Source: Micromonospora sp. RP3T (GTDB lineage Bacteria > Actinomycetota > Actinomycetes > Mycobacteriales > Micromonosporaceae). From it: DNA of 64,000 bases. The DNA is taken from contig NZ_PYPS01000019.1 of NCBI RefSeq assembly GCF_003027925.1, forward strand, positions 56,624 to 120,623. The letters run 5' to 3'. The notes under the pieces were generated by a model. That model did no database searches and had not been told where the DNA came from. It saw nothing but the letters and a program-made list of their open reading frames with translations. Made by a program: the position numbers and the translations under genes. Below, in pieces: positions 8,365 to 16,709 of this stretch (its first letter is position 1; each line of letters starts with the position of its first letter).

Positions 8365-9785
8365 CAGGAGTCGAACCCCAGTCCAAAGCGGTCGAGAGTA
8401 CGGAGCCAGAGGTTGCGCCGCCCGTCCCGCGCGTCGGCGTGGGCGAGCGACCATCGGGTGAGGTTGATGCCGGCGGCCCGGATCGGCTCCGGCGGGAACG
8501 GCAGCGGCTTGCGGCGGACCAGGTCGAGTCGGGTGAGCGGGGTGTCCGCGCCGGCGAGCAGGTCGAGCGTGACCCGCGCGCCGAACCGGGTCGCGCCGAC
8601 GCCGAGCCCGGTGTACCCGGCCGCGTACGCCAGCCGCCCCTGGTGGGCGGTGCCGAAGAACGCGCAGAACCGGGTGCAGGTGTCGATGACGCCGCCCCAA
8701 CGGTGGCTGAACCGCAGCCCGTCCAGTTGCGGGAACGTGCTGAAGAAGTGCGCGGCCAGCGTGCGGAACGTGGCCTCGCGTCGTTCCAGCGCGGGGGCCA
8801 CCCGGTTGCCGTAGTGGTAGACCGCGTCGTAGCCGCCGAACAGGATCCGGTTGTCGGCGGTGAGCCGGTAGTAGTGGAACTGGTTGCCGGTGTCCGCCAG
8901 CCCCTGCCGGTTGCGCCAGCCGATCGCGTCCCGCTGGGCGGCGGTCAGCGGCTCGGTCATCAGCGCGTAGTCGTAGACCGGCACGGTCCAGGCGCGCAGC
9001 CGGCGCAGCAGCGGCGGGAACGCGTTGGTGGCCAGCGCCACCCGGGCCGCGCGCACGGTGCCGGGCGCGGCGTCCGCGCCGCCGGCGGTGGTGGCGCGCA
9101 GCGCCGGGCCGTCGGCGGCCAGCCCGGTGACGCGGGTGTGCTCGTGGATCCGGACGCCCAGGTCGAGCGCGGCCCGGCGCAGCCCCCAGGCGAGCTTCGC
9201 CGGGTCGAGCAGCGCCGTCCGGTCGGTGTCCCAGAGCCCACCGAGGTACGTCGGCGAGGCCACCTCGGCGCGTACCTCGTCGCGGTCGAGCAGCCGCGCG
9301 TCGCGACCGTGGCGGCGGCCCAGCTCGGCGTCGGCGGCGAGCCCGTCGAGCTGGTACGGCGCGACGGCCACCGCCAGTTCGCCGGTGCGTTCGAAGTCGC
9401 AGTCGATGCCGTGCCGCTCGATCGTCGCGCCGATCGCGTCCAGGTTCTCCCGGCCGAGCCGTTCCAGCTCGCCGATCTCGTCGGGGAACCGCTCGACGCC
9501 GTTGGCCAGCCCGTGCGTGAGCGACGCGGCGCAGAACCCGCCGTTGCGCCCGGACGCCGCCCAGCCGCAGGTGCCGGCGTCGACCAGCAGCACGTCGCGG
9601 TCCGGGTCGGCCTCCTTGGCCAGCAGCGCGGTCCACAACCCGGCGTATCCGCCGCCGATCACCAGCAGGTCGGCGGTGGCCGGGCCGGTGAGCGGCGGCA
9701 GCGGGTCGGGGCGTGTCGGGCGGTCCAGCCAGTACGGCACGGGCGCGGCGTCGGCCAGCGCCCGGCCGGTATGCGGGAGCGTCAT
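8364..9785 (-). CDS. FAD-dependent amine oxidase, PuuB/DadA-like
   Basis: 473 residues. An FAD-binding fingerprint is near residues 35-60 (ADLLVIGGGYAGLWTALLAK), followed by GTCGWAASGRNGGFC, which matches gamma-glutamylputrescine oxidases (PuuB) and related DAO-fold enzymes. The C-terminus has RWGGVIDTCTRFCAFFG and YAAGYTGLGVGATRFGA, the second flavin-contact region. The likely reaction is oxidation of a (glutamyl)polyamine or secondary amine to aldehyde, ammonia and peroxide. It overlaps potC by four bases and the downstream dehydrogenase by one. A gamma-glutamylpolyamine synthetase is not in this window. Confidence 0.83.
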   Translation of the reverse strand: MTLPHTGRALADAAPVPYWLDRPTRPDPLPPLTGPATADLLVIGGGYAGLWTALLAKEADPDRDVLLVDAGTCGWAASGRNGGFCAASLTHGLANGVERFPDEIGELERLGRENLDAIGATIERHGIDCDFERTGELAVAVAPYQLDGLAADAELGRRHGRDARLLDRDEVRAEVASPTYLGGLWDTDRTALLDPAKLAWGLRRAALDLGVRIHEHTRVTGLAADGPALRATTAGGADAAPGTVRAARVALATNAFPPLLRRLRAWTVPVYDYALMTEPLTAAQRDAIGWRNRQGLADTGNQFHYYRLTADNRILFGGYDAVYHYGNRVAPALERREATFRTLAAHFFSTFPQLDGLRFSHRWGGVIDTCTRFCAFFGTAHQGRLAYAAGYTGLGVGATRFGARVTLDLLAGADTPLTRLDLVRRKPLPFPPEPIRAAGINLTRWSLAHADARDGRRNLWLRTLDRFGLGFDS

Positions 9786-10612
9786 GGCCGGCCCGCCGGC
9801 GTGGCGATCACCGCGAGCGCCGCCTTGCGGGCCCGCCGGCCGCGCAGCGAGCTGGCCCCGACCAGCAGCAGCGCTATCCCGAACATGGCCGTGCCGATGA
9901 CGTTTACCTGCGGCGGGATGCCCCGCTGGGCGGCGCCCCAGACGTACATCGGGAACGTGACGGTGGTGCCGGCGTTGAAGTTGGTGATGATGAAGTCGTC
10001 GAAGCTGAGGGAGAACGCCAGCAGCGCGGCGGCGACGATGCCGGGCAGCACCAGCGGCAGCGTGATCCGGCGGAACGTCTGCCACTCGCTGGCGTACAGG
10101 TCCATGGCGGCCTCCTCCAGCCGCCGGTCCATGCCGGCGAGCCGGGCCTTCACGGTGACCACCACGAACGAGACGCAGAACATCACGTGCGCGATGACGA
10201 TGGTCCAGAAGCCCTGCGGCACCCCGGCGGCGACGAAGAGCGCGAGCAGCGAGGTGCCCATCACCAGTTCCGGCGTGGCCATCGGCAGGAAGATCAGGCC
10301 GTTGATCCCGGACCGGCCGCGGAAGCCGTGCCGGACCAGCGCGAACGCCATCAGCGTGCCGAGCACTGTGGAGACCACGGTGGCGATCAGACCGATCTCC
10401 ATGCTGCGCACCACCGCGTCGCACATGTCGGCGGTGGCGCAGGGGCGGGCCCAGTTGTCCAGCGTGAACTCGTTGAAGTCGTAGGAGACCCGGCTGGACG
10501 GGCGGTTGAACGAGAGCCCGGCGACCACCAGGATCGGCAGCGTGAGGTAGCCGAGCACGAGCACTGCCACGCCCATCACCCACCGGTCGGCCAGCCAGCG
10601 CCTGAGTCTCAT
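9782..10612 (-). CDS. potC: polyamine ABC transporter permease, PotC type
   Basis: 276-residue inner-membrane permease with about six hydrophobic helices, starting with VMGVAVLVLGYLTLPILVVA. The EAA loop that docks to the ATPase is RRLEEAAMDLYASEWQTFRR. FSLSFDDFIITNFNAG is a characteristic PotC stretch. It begins at TGATG with the potB stop. Gene order ATPase-PotB-PotC with a PotD upstream is the standard spermidine/putrescine importer layout. Confidence 0.9.
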   Translation of the reverse strand: MRLRRWLADRWVMGVAVLVLGYLTLPILVVAGLSFNRPSSRVSYDFNEFTLDNWARPCATADMCDAVVRSMEIGLIATVVSTVLGTLMAFALVRHGFRGRSGINGLIFLPMATPELVMGTSLLALFVAAGVPQGFWTIVIAHVMFCVSFVVVTVKARLAGMDRRLEEAAMDLYASEWQTFRRITLPLVLPGIVAAALLAFSLSFDDFIITNFNAGTTVTFPMYVWGAAQRGIPPQVNVIGTAMFGIALLLVGASSLRGRRARKAALAVIATPAGRP

Positions 10613-11520
10613 CAGAGCACCTCCTCCGTGCCGGCCCGGCGCAGGTAGGCGAAGACGATCACCAGGATCGCGGCCATCAGCAGGAACGACAGCGCCGCGC
10701 CCTGCGGATAGTCGAGCCGGACCAGGAACGCCGAGTCGATGACGTTGCCGATCATGTACTCGTTCGGCGTGCCGAGCAGTTCCGCGTTGATGTAGTCGCC
10801 GGTGGCCGGGATGAAGAACAGCAGCGTGCCGGCGATCAGGCCGGGCATCGACAGCGGCAGCGTGACCCGGGCGAACGCGCGCAGCGGGCTCGCGTACAGG
10901 TCGCTCGCCGCCTCCAGCAGCCGGGGATCGAGCCGCTCCAGGCTCGCGTACAGCGGCAGCACCAGGAACGGCAGGAAGTTGTACGTCAGGCCGAGCACCA
11001 CCGCGATCGGGGTGGCCAGCAGCCGGCCGTCCGGCCCGAGCAGGTGCACGTCGCGCAGCAGCCCGACCACCGCGCCGTTGTCCGACAGGATGGTCTTCCA
11101 GGCCAGCGTGCGCACCAGGAAGCTGGTGAACATCGGCGCGACCACGGCCACCAGCAGCAGGTTCTTCCAGCGGCCGGCCTTCTGCGCGATCGCGTACGCC
11201 AGCGGGTAGCCCATCAGCAGCGCCAGCACCAGCGCGATCGCCGAGTACAGGAACGATCGCAGGAACTGCGGCCAGTACGCCTGCAACGCGTCCGGGTAGT
11301 TGCCGACCGCCCAGGTCATCGCGTACCCGGTGGAGAGCGAGCCGGCCGGGTCGTAGAGGCTGGCGGCGGCGAGTTGCAGCAGCGGCAACGCGAAGAAGAC
11401 CAGCAGCCAGGCCGCGCCGGGCAGCAACAACAGGTACGGCAGCAGCCGGTTCCGTCCGCGCCGCGCCGGCGGCGGCGCGGGTGACCCGGCGGAGGTGGGG
11501 ACGTGGGCCAGCGCGGTCAC
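10612..11520 (-). CDS. potB: polyamine ABC transporter permease, PotB type
   Basis: 302 residues from a GTG that overlaps the potA stop (GTGA, 11517-11520); longer frames run through potA in another frame and are not credible. After a proline-rich cytosolic N-terminus come about six membrane helices, with LLPYLLLLPGAAWLLVFFAL first. The EAA loop is LDPRLLEAASDLYASPLRAF, and FFIPATGDYINAELLG is typical of PotB. It pairs with PotC to form the membrane pore. Confidence 0.9.
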   Translation of the reverse strand: MTALAHVPTSAGSPAPPPARRGRNRLLPYLLLLPGAAWLLVFFALPLLQLAAASLYDPAGSLSTGYAMTWAVGNYPDALQAYWPQFLRSFLYSAIALVLALLMGYPLAYAIAQKAGRWKNLLLVAVVAPMFTSFLVRTLAWKTILSDNGAVVGLLRDVHLLGPDGRLLATPIAVVLGLTYNFLPFLVLPLYASLERLDPRLLEAASDLYASPLRAFARVTLPLSMPGLIAGTLLFFIPATGDYINAELLGTPNEYMIGNVIDSAFLVRLDYPQGAALSFLLMAAILVIVFAYLRRAGTEEVL

Positions 11521-12671
11521 GGCAACGCCCCGACCGGCGGCTCGTCGAGCAACGGCGTGGTCTGGTCGTCCGCGCCGCCGGCCCGGGGCAGCAGGAACGC
11601 GTGCCGGGGGTCCCAGTGCGCGGTCACCGGCGTGCCGGTGGCGAGCCGCCCGCCCAGCCCGCTGTTCGCCGCGAACACGGACAGCTCGCTGCCCCACGCG
11701 GTGCGCACCAGGTACTGGGTGCTCACCCCGACGTAGGAGGCGTCGGTGACCACGCCGCCGACGTGCTGGTGGCCGGCGGGCACCTCGTCGGGGCCGTCGA
11801 CCAGGTGCAGCTTCTCCGGGCGTACGCCGAGGAAGGCCGGCCCGTCGACGAGCCGGGCCCGGCCGGCGGGCACCGAGAAGCGCGCGCCGTGCGCGGTGAC
11901 CAGCACGTCGTCCCCGGCGTGGCCGCCGGCCTCGGCGGCGAGCAGGTTGGACTGGCCGAGGAAGTTCGCCACGAACGCGGTGGCCGGGTACTCGTAGATG
12001 TCGGCCGGTGCGCCGAGCTGCTCGATCCGGCCGGCGTTCATCACCGCGACCGTGTCGGCCATGGTCATGGCCTCCTCCTGGTCGTGGGTGACGTGCACGA
12101 ACGTGATGCCGACCTCGGTCTGGATGCGCTTCAGCTCAAGCTGCATCTGCCGGCGCAGTTTCAGGTCGAGCGCGCCGAGCGGCTCGTCGAGCAGCAGCAC
12201 CTGCGGGTGGTTGATGAGCGCCCGGGCCAGCGCGACGCGCTGCTGCTGGCCGCCGGAGAGCTGGGCCGGCCGGCGTCGGCCGTACCCCTGGAGCTGCACC
12301 AGCGCGAGCATCCGCTCCACCTGGTCGCCCACCTTGCGGATGCCCCGGCGGCGCAGCCCGAACGCCACGTTCTCGTGGATGTCGAGGTGCGGGAAGAGCG
12401 CGTAGCTCTGGAACACGGTGTTGACCGGCCGCTTGTACGGCCGCAGCCCGGTGATGTCCCGGTCGCCGAGCAGCACCTGCCCGCCGGTCGGCGTCTCCAG
12501 CCCGGCGATCATCCGCAGGGTGGTGGTCTTGCCGCAGCCGGACGCGCCGAGCAGGGCGAAGAACGAGCCCTGCGGGATGGTGAGGCTGAGGTCGTCGACG
12601 GCGGTGAAGACGCCGAACCGCCTGGTCAGGTCGGCCAGTCTCAGGTCGCCGGCCGGTGTTTCCTGCGCCAT
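11517..12671 (-). CDS. potA: polyamine ABC transporter ATPase, PotA type
   Basis: 384 residues. The ABC ATPase domain fills about residues 10-240: Walker A LLGASGCGKTTTLRM, signature LSGGQQQRVALARAL, Walker B VLLLDEPLGALD, and switch histidine in FVHVTHDQEEA. The C-terminal 130 residues form the TOBE-like regulatory domain (FLGVRPEKLHLVDG). It drives uptake through PotBC. The stop of potD lies five bases before its ATG. Other importers of the same family (for example for putrescine only) look the same. Confidence 0.9.
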   Translation of the reverse strand: MAQETPAGDLRLADLTRRFGVFTAVDDLSLTIPQGSFFALLGASGCGKTTTLRMIAGLETPTGGQVLLGDRDITGLRPYKRPVNTVFQSYALFPHLDIHENVAFGLRRRGIRKVGDQVERMLALVQLQGYGRRRPAQLSGGQQQRVALARALINHPQVLLLDEPLGALDLKLRRQMQLELKRIQTEVGITFVHVTHDQEEAMTMADTVAVMNAGRIEQLGAPADIYEYPATAFVANFLGQSNLLAAEAGGHAGDDVLVTAHGARFSVPAGRARLVDGPAFLGVRPEKLHLVDGPDEVPAGHQHVGGVVTDASYVGVSTQYLVRTAWGSELSVFAANSGLGGRLATGTPVTAHWDPRHAFLLPRAGGADDQTTPLLDEPPVGALP

Positions 12672-12676
12672 CTGCC

Positions 12677-13861
12677 TCACGCCCCGATGACCTGCTGGAA
12701 CTTGGTCTCGTACTCCTTCTCGCGTTGCTCGTCGAGGGCCATGAAGACCTTCGACTTCGCCAGCATCGCGTCGTCCGGGAAGATCAGCGGGTTCTTCGCC
12801 AGGTCCGGGTCGATCTTCTCCATCTCGGCCTGCGCGCCCTGCACCGGGCAGATGTAGTTGACGTACGCGGCCAGCTTCGCCGCCACCGCCGGGTCGTAGT
12901 AGTAGTTCATCAGCGCCTCGGCGTTGGCCTTGTGGGTGGCCTTGTTCGGCACCAGCATGTTGTCCGACCAGAGCATCACGCCGGACTCCGGCACCACGAA
13001 CTTGATCTTGGAGTCCTCGAAGCCGAGCTGGATCACGTCGCCGGACCAGCCGATGCACGCGGCGATGTCCCCCTTGGCCAGGTCGGGCGCGTAGTCGTTG
13101 CCGGTGAAGCGCCGGATCTGCTTGCTGTCCACGGCCTTCTTGAGCTTGTTCAGCGCGTCGTCGAACTGGGCCGGAGTGAAGTTGGCCGGGTCGTGGCCTC
13201 CGGCCTGGATCAGCAGGCCCATGGTGTCGCGCATCTCGGACAGCGCGGTCACCTTGCCCTTGAGGTCGGGGCGGGTGAGCAACTCGTCGACGGTGCGGAT
13301 CTCCTTGGTCACCTTGGCGTTGTAGGCGAGGCCGGCCAGACCGGACTGCCACGGGATCGCCATCTCGGTGCCGGTGTCGAAGGACCGGCCGCGCAGCGAC
13401 GGCAGCAGGTTCGCCTCGACGTTTCCGATCTTGGACTTGTCCAGCTTCTGGACCCAGCCGAGCCGGATCATCCGGGCCGCCATCCAGTCGGTGAGCACCA
13501 TGATGTCCCGGCCGGTGCTCTGACAGCCGGCGAGCTGGTTCTGCACCTTGCCGAAGAACTCGTTGTTGTCGTTGACGTCCTCGGTGTAGGTCACCTGGAT
13601 GCCGGTGCTGGCGATGAACGCGTCGAGCGTGGGGCGCTTCGACTCGTCCTTCTCGTCGGTGTCCATGTACTGCGGCCAGTTCGAGAACGCCAGCTTCTTC
13701 TCGGTGGCGGACACGTCGTCGCTCTTGCAGCCGGCCTCGGTCTGCTGGGCGCCCTTCGTGCCGCAGCCGGCGAGCGTGCCCGCGGTGGCGAGCAGCGCGG
13801 CCGAGCCGAGCGTTCCGGTGAGCAGGCCACGCCGGGTGAGCGTCCGGAGGGGACTACGCAT
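12677..13861 (-). CDS. potD: polyamine-binding lipoprotein, PotD type
   Basis: 394 residues. The ATG at 13861 is preceded by AAGGAG at eight bases; an in-frame ATG at 13882 has none. The N-terminus RTLTRRGLLTGTLGSAALLA carries a twin-arginine motif and ends in the lipobox LAGC, so this is a Tat-exported lipoprotein. Substrate-binding features of the PotD/PotF fold follow, including FSNWPQYMDTD near the start, NNEFFGKVQNQLAG, AACIGWSGDVIQL, and an MNYYYDPAVAAKLAAYVNYI segment. It captures extracellular polyamine for PotABC and leads the operon that ends with the agmatinase. Confidence 0.9.
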   Translation of the reverse strand: MRSPLRTLTRRGLLTGTLGSAALLATAGTLAGCGTKGAQQTEAGCKSDDVSATEKKLAFSNWPQYMDTDEKDESKRPTLDAFIASTGIQVTYTEDVNDNNEFFGKVQNQLAGCQSTGRDIMVLTDWMAARMIRLGWVQKLDKSKIGNVEANLLPSLRGRSFDTGTEMAIPWQSGLAGLAYNAKVTKEIRTVDELLTRPDLKGKVTALSEMRDTMGLLIQAGGHDPANFTPAQFDDALNKLKKAVDSKQIRRFTGNDYAPDLAKGDIAACIGWSGDVIQLGFEDSKIKFVVPESGVMLWSDNMLVPNKATHKANAEALMNYYYDPAVAAKLAAYVNYICPVQGAQAEMEKIDPDLAKNPLIFPDDAMLAKSKVFMALDEQREKEYETKFQQVIGA

Positions 13862-14066
13862 GTGACGACTCCTTGGGGGCATCGTCGGCGGCGGGACGGG
13901 GGTGGCTCGCCGGCGGGAGGTCAGTGGCGATGGAGGCCTGATCCTGACATGAGGAACCCTCTCTCACAAGGGATTCCGTTGTGGGAATAGCTAAGGACCA
14001 CGAATTACGCCAGACTGCGCCGGGGCACTACGCTTCTGCACAGCGAATCGGACATGGGGAGCGGCG
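13862..14066. promoter_or_regulatory. divergent potD/lrp control region
   Basis: About 205 bp between divergent potD and the Lrp-family gene. It contains a lower-GC core (13955-14010) with the inverted repeat ATTCC-N6-GGAAT listed separately. Both promoters and the Lrp operator should lie here. Confidence 0.6.
13973..13988. promoter_or_regulatory. operator-like inverted repeat ATTCCGTTGTGGGAAT
   Basis: Five-base arms ATTCC and GGAAT flank GTTGTG. The ten bases TTCCGTTGTG recur, again followed by GGAA one base later, at 15206 before the aminotransferase gene. Two occurrences in front of functionally linked genes, one beside an Lrp-family regulator, suggest an Lrp operator. The protein that binds is inferred. 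Confidence 0.5.
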
Positions 14067-14579
14067 ATGGCCAACCGGCAACTGGAGAACGGCAACGGCA
14101 GCCGCCGCGTCACTGTGCGTGAGGGTTCCAACCACGCCCTGTTGGACGACGTGGCCAAGCAGATCATCGAGCAGCTCCAGGAGGACGGCCGCCGCCCGTA
14201 CGCGAGCATCGGCAAGGCGGTCGGCCTCTCCGAGGCGGCGGTACGCCAGCGGGTGCAGCGCCTGCTCGACGCCGGTGTCATGCAGATCGTGGCGGTGACC
14301 GATCCGCTCCAGCTCGGCTTCCCCCGGCAGGCCATGATCGGGCTGCGCACCGACGGCGACCTGGAGCCGGTGGCCGACCGGCTCGCCGAGTTCGAGGAGG
14401 TCGACTACGTGGTGATCACCGCCGGCTCGTTCGACCTGCTGGCCGAGGTGGTGTGCCGCAACGACGCGCACCTGCTGGAGATCCTCCAGAAGCTGCGCGG
14501 CGTGCCCGGCGTGCTGTCGACCGAGGCGTTCGTCTATCTCAAGCTGCGCAAGCAGACCTACACCTGGGGCACGGCCTGA
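14067..14579 (+). CDS. Lrp/AsnC-family transcriptional regulator
   Basis: 170 residues. The N-terminal helix-turn-helix spans about 30-80 (AKQIIEQLQEDGRRPYASIG, then LSEAAVRQRVQRLLDAGVM). The C-terminal RAM ligand domain includes VTDPLQLGFPRQAMIGLRTD and ends LSTEAFVYLKLRKQTYTWG. Divergent placement against potD indicates control of the transport and catabolic operon in response to an amine or amino acid. Its 3' end overlaps the stop of a decayed DUF397 frame on the other strand. Confidence 0.9.
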   Translation: MANRQLENGNGSRRVTVREGSNHALLDDVAKQIIEQLQEDGRRPYASIGKAVGLSEAAVRQRVQRLLDAGVMQIVAVTDPLQLGFPRQAMIGLRTDGDLEPVADRLAEFEEVDYVVITAGSFDLLAEVVCRNDAHLLEILQKLRGVPGVLSTEAFVYLKLRKQTYTWGTA

Positions 14580-14690
14580 GCCTGACCGACGACGAAGGCC
14601 CGCCAGGCGGTCGGTGTGAAGGTGAGCGTGCCGCCGGTGCGGTCCTTGCTGTCGCGCACCAGCACCCGGCCGGGCAGGTGCCCAGCACCG
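14558..14690 (-). pseudogene. DUF397 gene remnant
   Basis: On the reverse strand this reads HLPGRVLVRDSKDRTGGTLT followed by FTPTAWRAFVVGQ, matching the core of DUF397 proteins, which normally pair with an XRE-DUF5753 regulator. The beginning is missing. It follows directly, out of frame, the broken DUF5753 segment, as if a deletion had joined the two genes. The stop lies inside lrp. Confidence 0.65.
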
Positions 14691-14697
14691 CGCGGGC

Positions 14698-14950
14698 TTA
14701 CCCCTCGGTCTGGAGCAGGCCCGGCACGAGCAGCGGCTGGTACGACCGCAACGAGGTGGCGTCCTGCTCCAGGTCGGCCCACGGGCGGAACCACGACAGG
14801 TCGCGGCGGCGGAACGGCTCCGGCCACAGCTCGGCCGCGTCGCGCCCCAGCACCTTCGCGACCGCGATCCGGGTGTGCGGATGCGGTCGGCCGTCAGCCA
14901 GCGTGCCGCCGTCGCGTCGCTCGATGCGCTGCGCCGCACGATAGCCACGC
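14698..14950 (-). pseudogene. XRE-DUF5753 regulator remnant
   Basis: The reverse frame reads HTRIAVAKVLGRDAAELWPE and then FRPWADLEQDATSLRSYQPL followed by LVPGLLQTEG and a TAA at 14698-14700. This is the junction between the HTH part and the DUF5753 domain of the actinobacterial XRE-DUF5753 family. After the stop the bases still read ARAVL, the normal continuation of LLQTE-YARAVL. The N-terminal HTH start and most of DUF5753 are gone, and a TAG lies just upstream. It is clearly a relic. Confidence 0.65.
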
Positions 14951-15204
14951 TACGTGTGCACGTCTGCGGTCCACCGGCGTGTTGCGGTGGGACGTGTTGG
15001 CGGACGTCCCGGATGTCCTCGACCGCTGCCCGAGAACCGGACGGGCGGCGCTCCGCGCGTCGTGGTGATGCCGGGCCCTACGAACTTGATGGCGTGGACG
15101 GGTCACGACGGTGAACCGTCTACGCGCTCAAGTTGGTAGCCCGGTGAGCGCACTCGCCGTCCGGACGCGCCAGGTTCGCCGGGACAACGAATCACGAGGT
15201 GCGG
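14951..15204. other. non-coding stretch before aminotransferase
   Basis: No frame here has recognisable protein character. It contains an imperfect palindrome around 15100-15122 (ACGGGTCAC and GGTGAACCGT). It probably combines decayed regulator-locus DNA with the distal promoter of the aminotransferase gene. Confidence 0.4.
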
Positions 15205-15220
15205 TTTCCGTTGTGCGGAA
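15183..15220. promoter_or_regulatory. operator-like motif pair upstream of aminotransferase
   Basis: TTTCCGTTGTGCGGAA at 15205-15220 repeats the potD/lrp motif. A second approximate half, GACAACGAATC (GATTCGTTGTC on the other strand), lies in inverted orientation at 15183-15193. Spacing of about two helical turns would suit cooperative binding of an Lrp-type octamer. Functional assignment is inference. Confidence 0.5.
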
Positions 15221-15359
15221 GCCCACAGTGCGCCGAATTCGTCGCGTCCACCCTCCTGCGCCACCGATAACACTTGCCTTGGCGATATCGACTGTGGGAT
15301 AACCGTGGGCAGAGCGGCCGGTGTCACCCCTGACCGGCCCGAGACCCGATGGGGCTGAC

Positions 15360-16706
15360 ATGGCCAACGCCACCGACCACCTCTGGATGCACTTCACCCG
15401 GATGGCCAGCTACTCCGCCGGCGAGGTTCCGACCATCGTGCGGGGCGAGGGCGCGTACGTCTGGGACGCACAGGGCCGCCGCTACCTCGACGGGCTCGCC
15501 GGGCTCTTCGTCGTCAACGCCGGCCACGGCCGGACCGAGCTGGCCGAGGCCGCCGCCAAGCAGGCCGGCGAGCTGGCCTACTTCCCGCTCTGGTCGTACG
15601 CCCACCCGACCGCCGTGGAGCTGGCCGAGAAGATCGCCGCGCTGACCCCCGGCGACCTGAACCGGATCTTCTTCACCACCGGCGGCTCCGAGGCCGTCGA
15701 GGCGGCCTGGAAGCTGGCCCGCGCCTACTTCAAGCGCACCGGCCAGCCCAACAAGCACAAGGTGGTCAGCCGCTACATCGCCTATCACGGCACCTCGATG
15801 GGCGCGCTGTCGATCACCGGGCTGCCCGGCATCAAGAGCGACTTCGAGCCGCTGGTGCCCGGCGGGATCAAGGTGCCGAACACCAACTTCTACCGCGCCC
15901 CGGAGCACGGCGACGACGCCGAGGCGTTCGGCCGGTGGGCCGCCGACGAGATCGGCCGGGCGATCGAGCGGGAGGGGCCGGACACGGTCGCCGCGGTCTT
16001 CCTGGAGCCGGTGCAGAACTCCGGCGGCTGCTTCCCGCCGCCGCCCGGCTACTTCGCCCGGGTCCGCGAGATCTGCGACGCGTACGACGTGCTGCTGGTC
16101 AGCGACGAGGTGATCTGCTCCTGGGGCCGGCTCGGCGAGTACTTCGGCGCCACCCGATACGGCTACCAGCCGGACATCATCACCACCGCCAAGGGCATCA
16201 CCTCCGGCTACGCCCCGCTCGGCGCGATGATCGCCAGCGACCGGCTGATGGAGCCGTTCCTCACCGAGACCGGCATGTTCGCCCACGGCGTGACGTTCGG
16301 CGGGCACCCGGTCTCCTGCGCGGTGGCGCTGGCCAACCTGGAGGTGTTCGCCAGGGAGGACCTGGTCGGGCACGTCCGGGCCAACGAGGACGCGTTCCGC
16401 GCCACCCTGGAGAAGCTGACCGACCTGCCGATCGTCGGCGACGTCCGGGGCGACGGCTACTTCTACGGCATCGAGCTGGTCAAGGACAAGACGACCCGGG
16501 AGACGTTCGACGAGGCGGAGTCCGAGCGGCTGCTGCGCGGCTTCCTCTCCACCGCGCTCTTCCAGGCCGGGCTCTACTGCCGGGCCGACGACCGGGGCGA
16601 CCCGGTGGTGCAGCTCGCCCCGCCGCTGATCGCCGAGCAGCAGCAGTTCGACGAGATCGAGCAGATCCTGCGCGCGGTGTTGACCGAGGCGTGGTCCCGG
16701 CTGTAG
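15360..16706 (+). CDS. class III omega-aminotransferase (putrescine aminotransferase-like)
   Basis: 448 residues from the ATG at 15360; the frame opens at a GTG at 15321 but MANATDHLWMHFTRMASY is the family N-terminus. PLP-fold motifs: FFTTGGSEAVEAAWKLARAY, the YIAYHGTSMGALSITG loop, LLVSDEVICSWGRLGEYFG, and the lysine in TTAKGITSGYAPLGAM (Lys278). The pattern resembles SpuC-type putrescine:pyruvate and related diamine aminotransferases, so a product of 4-aminobutanal for the dehydrogenase at 1276 is likely. Three bases separate it from the FAD oxidase gene. Beta-alanine or another omega-amine could be the true substrate. Confidence 0.85.
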   Translation: MANATDHLWMHFTRMASYSAGEVPTIVRGEGAYVWDAQGRRYLDGLAGLFVVNAGHGRTELAEAAAKQAGELAYFPLWSYAHPTAVELAEKIAALTPGDLNRIFFTTGGSEAVEAAWKLARAYFKRTGQPNKHKVVSRYIAYHGTSMGALSITGLPGIKSDFEPLVPGGIKVPNTNFYRAPEHGDDAEAFGRWAADEIGRAIEREGPDTVAAVFLEPVQNSGGCFPPPPGYFARVREICDAYDVLLVSDEVICSWGRLGEYFGATRYGYQPDIITTAKGITSGYAPLGAMIASDRLMEPFLTETGMFAHGVTFGGHPVSCAVALANLEVFAREDLVGHVRANEDAFRATLEKLTDLPIVGDVRGDGYFYGIELVKDKTTRETFDEAESERLLRGFLSTALFQAGLYCRADDRGDPVVQLAPPLIAEQQQFDEIEQILRAVLTEAWSRL

Positions 16707-16709
16707 ACG

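Noticed and set aside
6152..8386. A 744-residue frame joining the agmatinase with an upstream extension
   Set aside because: The part before residue 407 is Arg/Gly/Pro-rich out-of-frame reading of the saccharopine-dehydrogenase-like gene; the true ATG at 7165 has a good ribosome site.
14028..14948. A 306-residue minus-strand frame across lrp and the gap
   Set aside because: Arg/His-rich antisense of lrp in its main part; the genuine remnants in the gap are in other frames.
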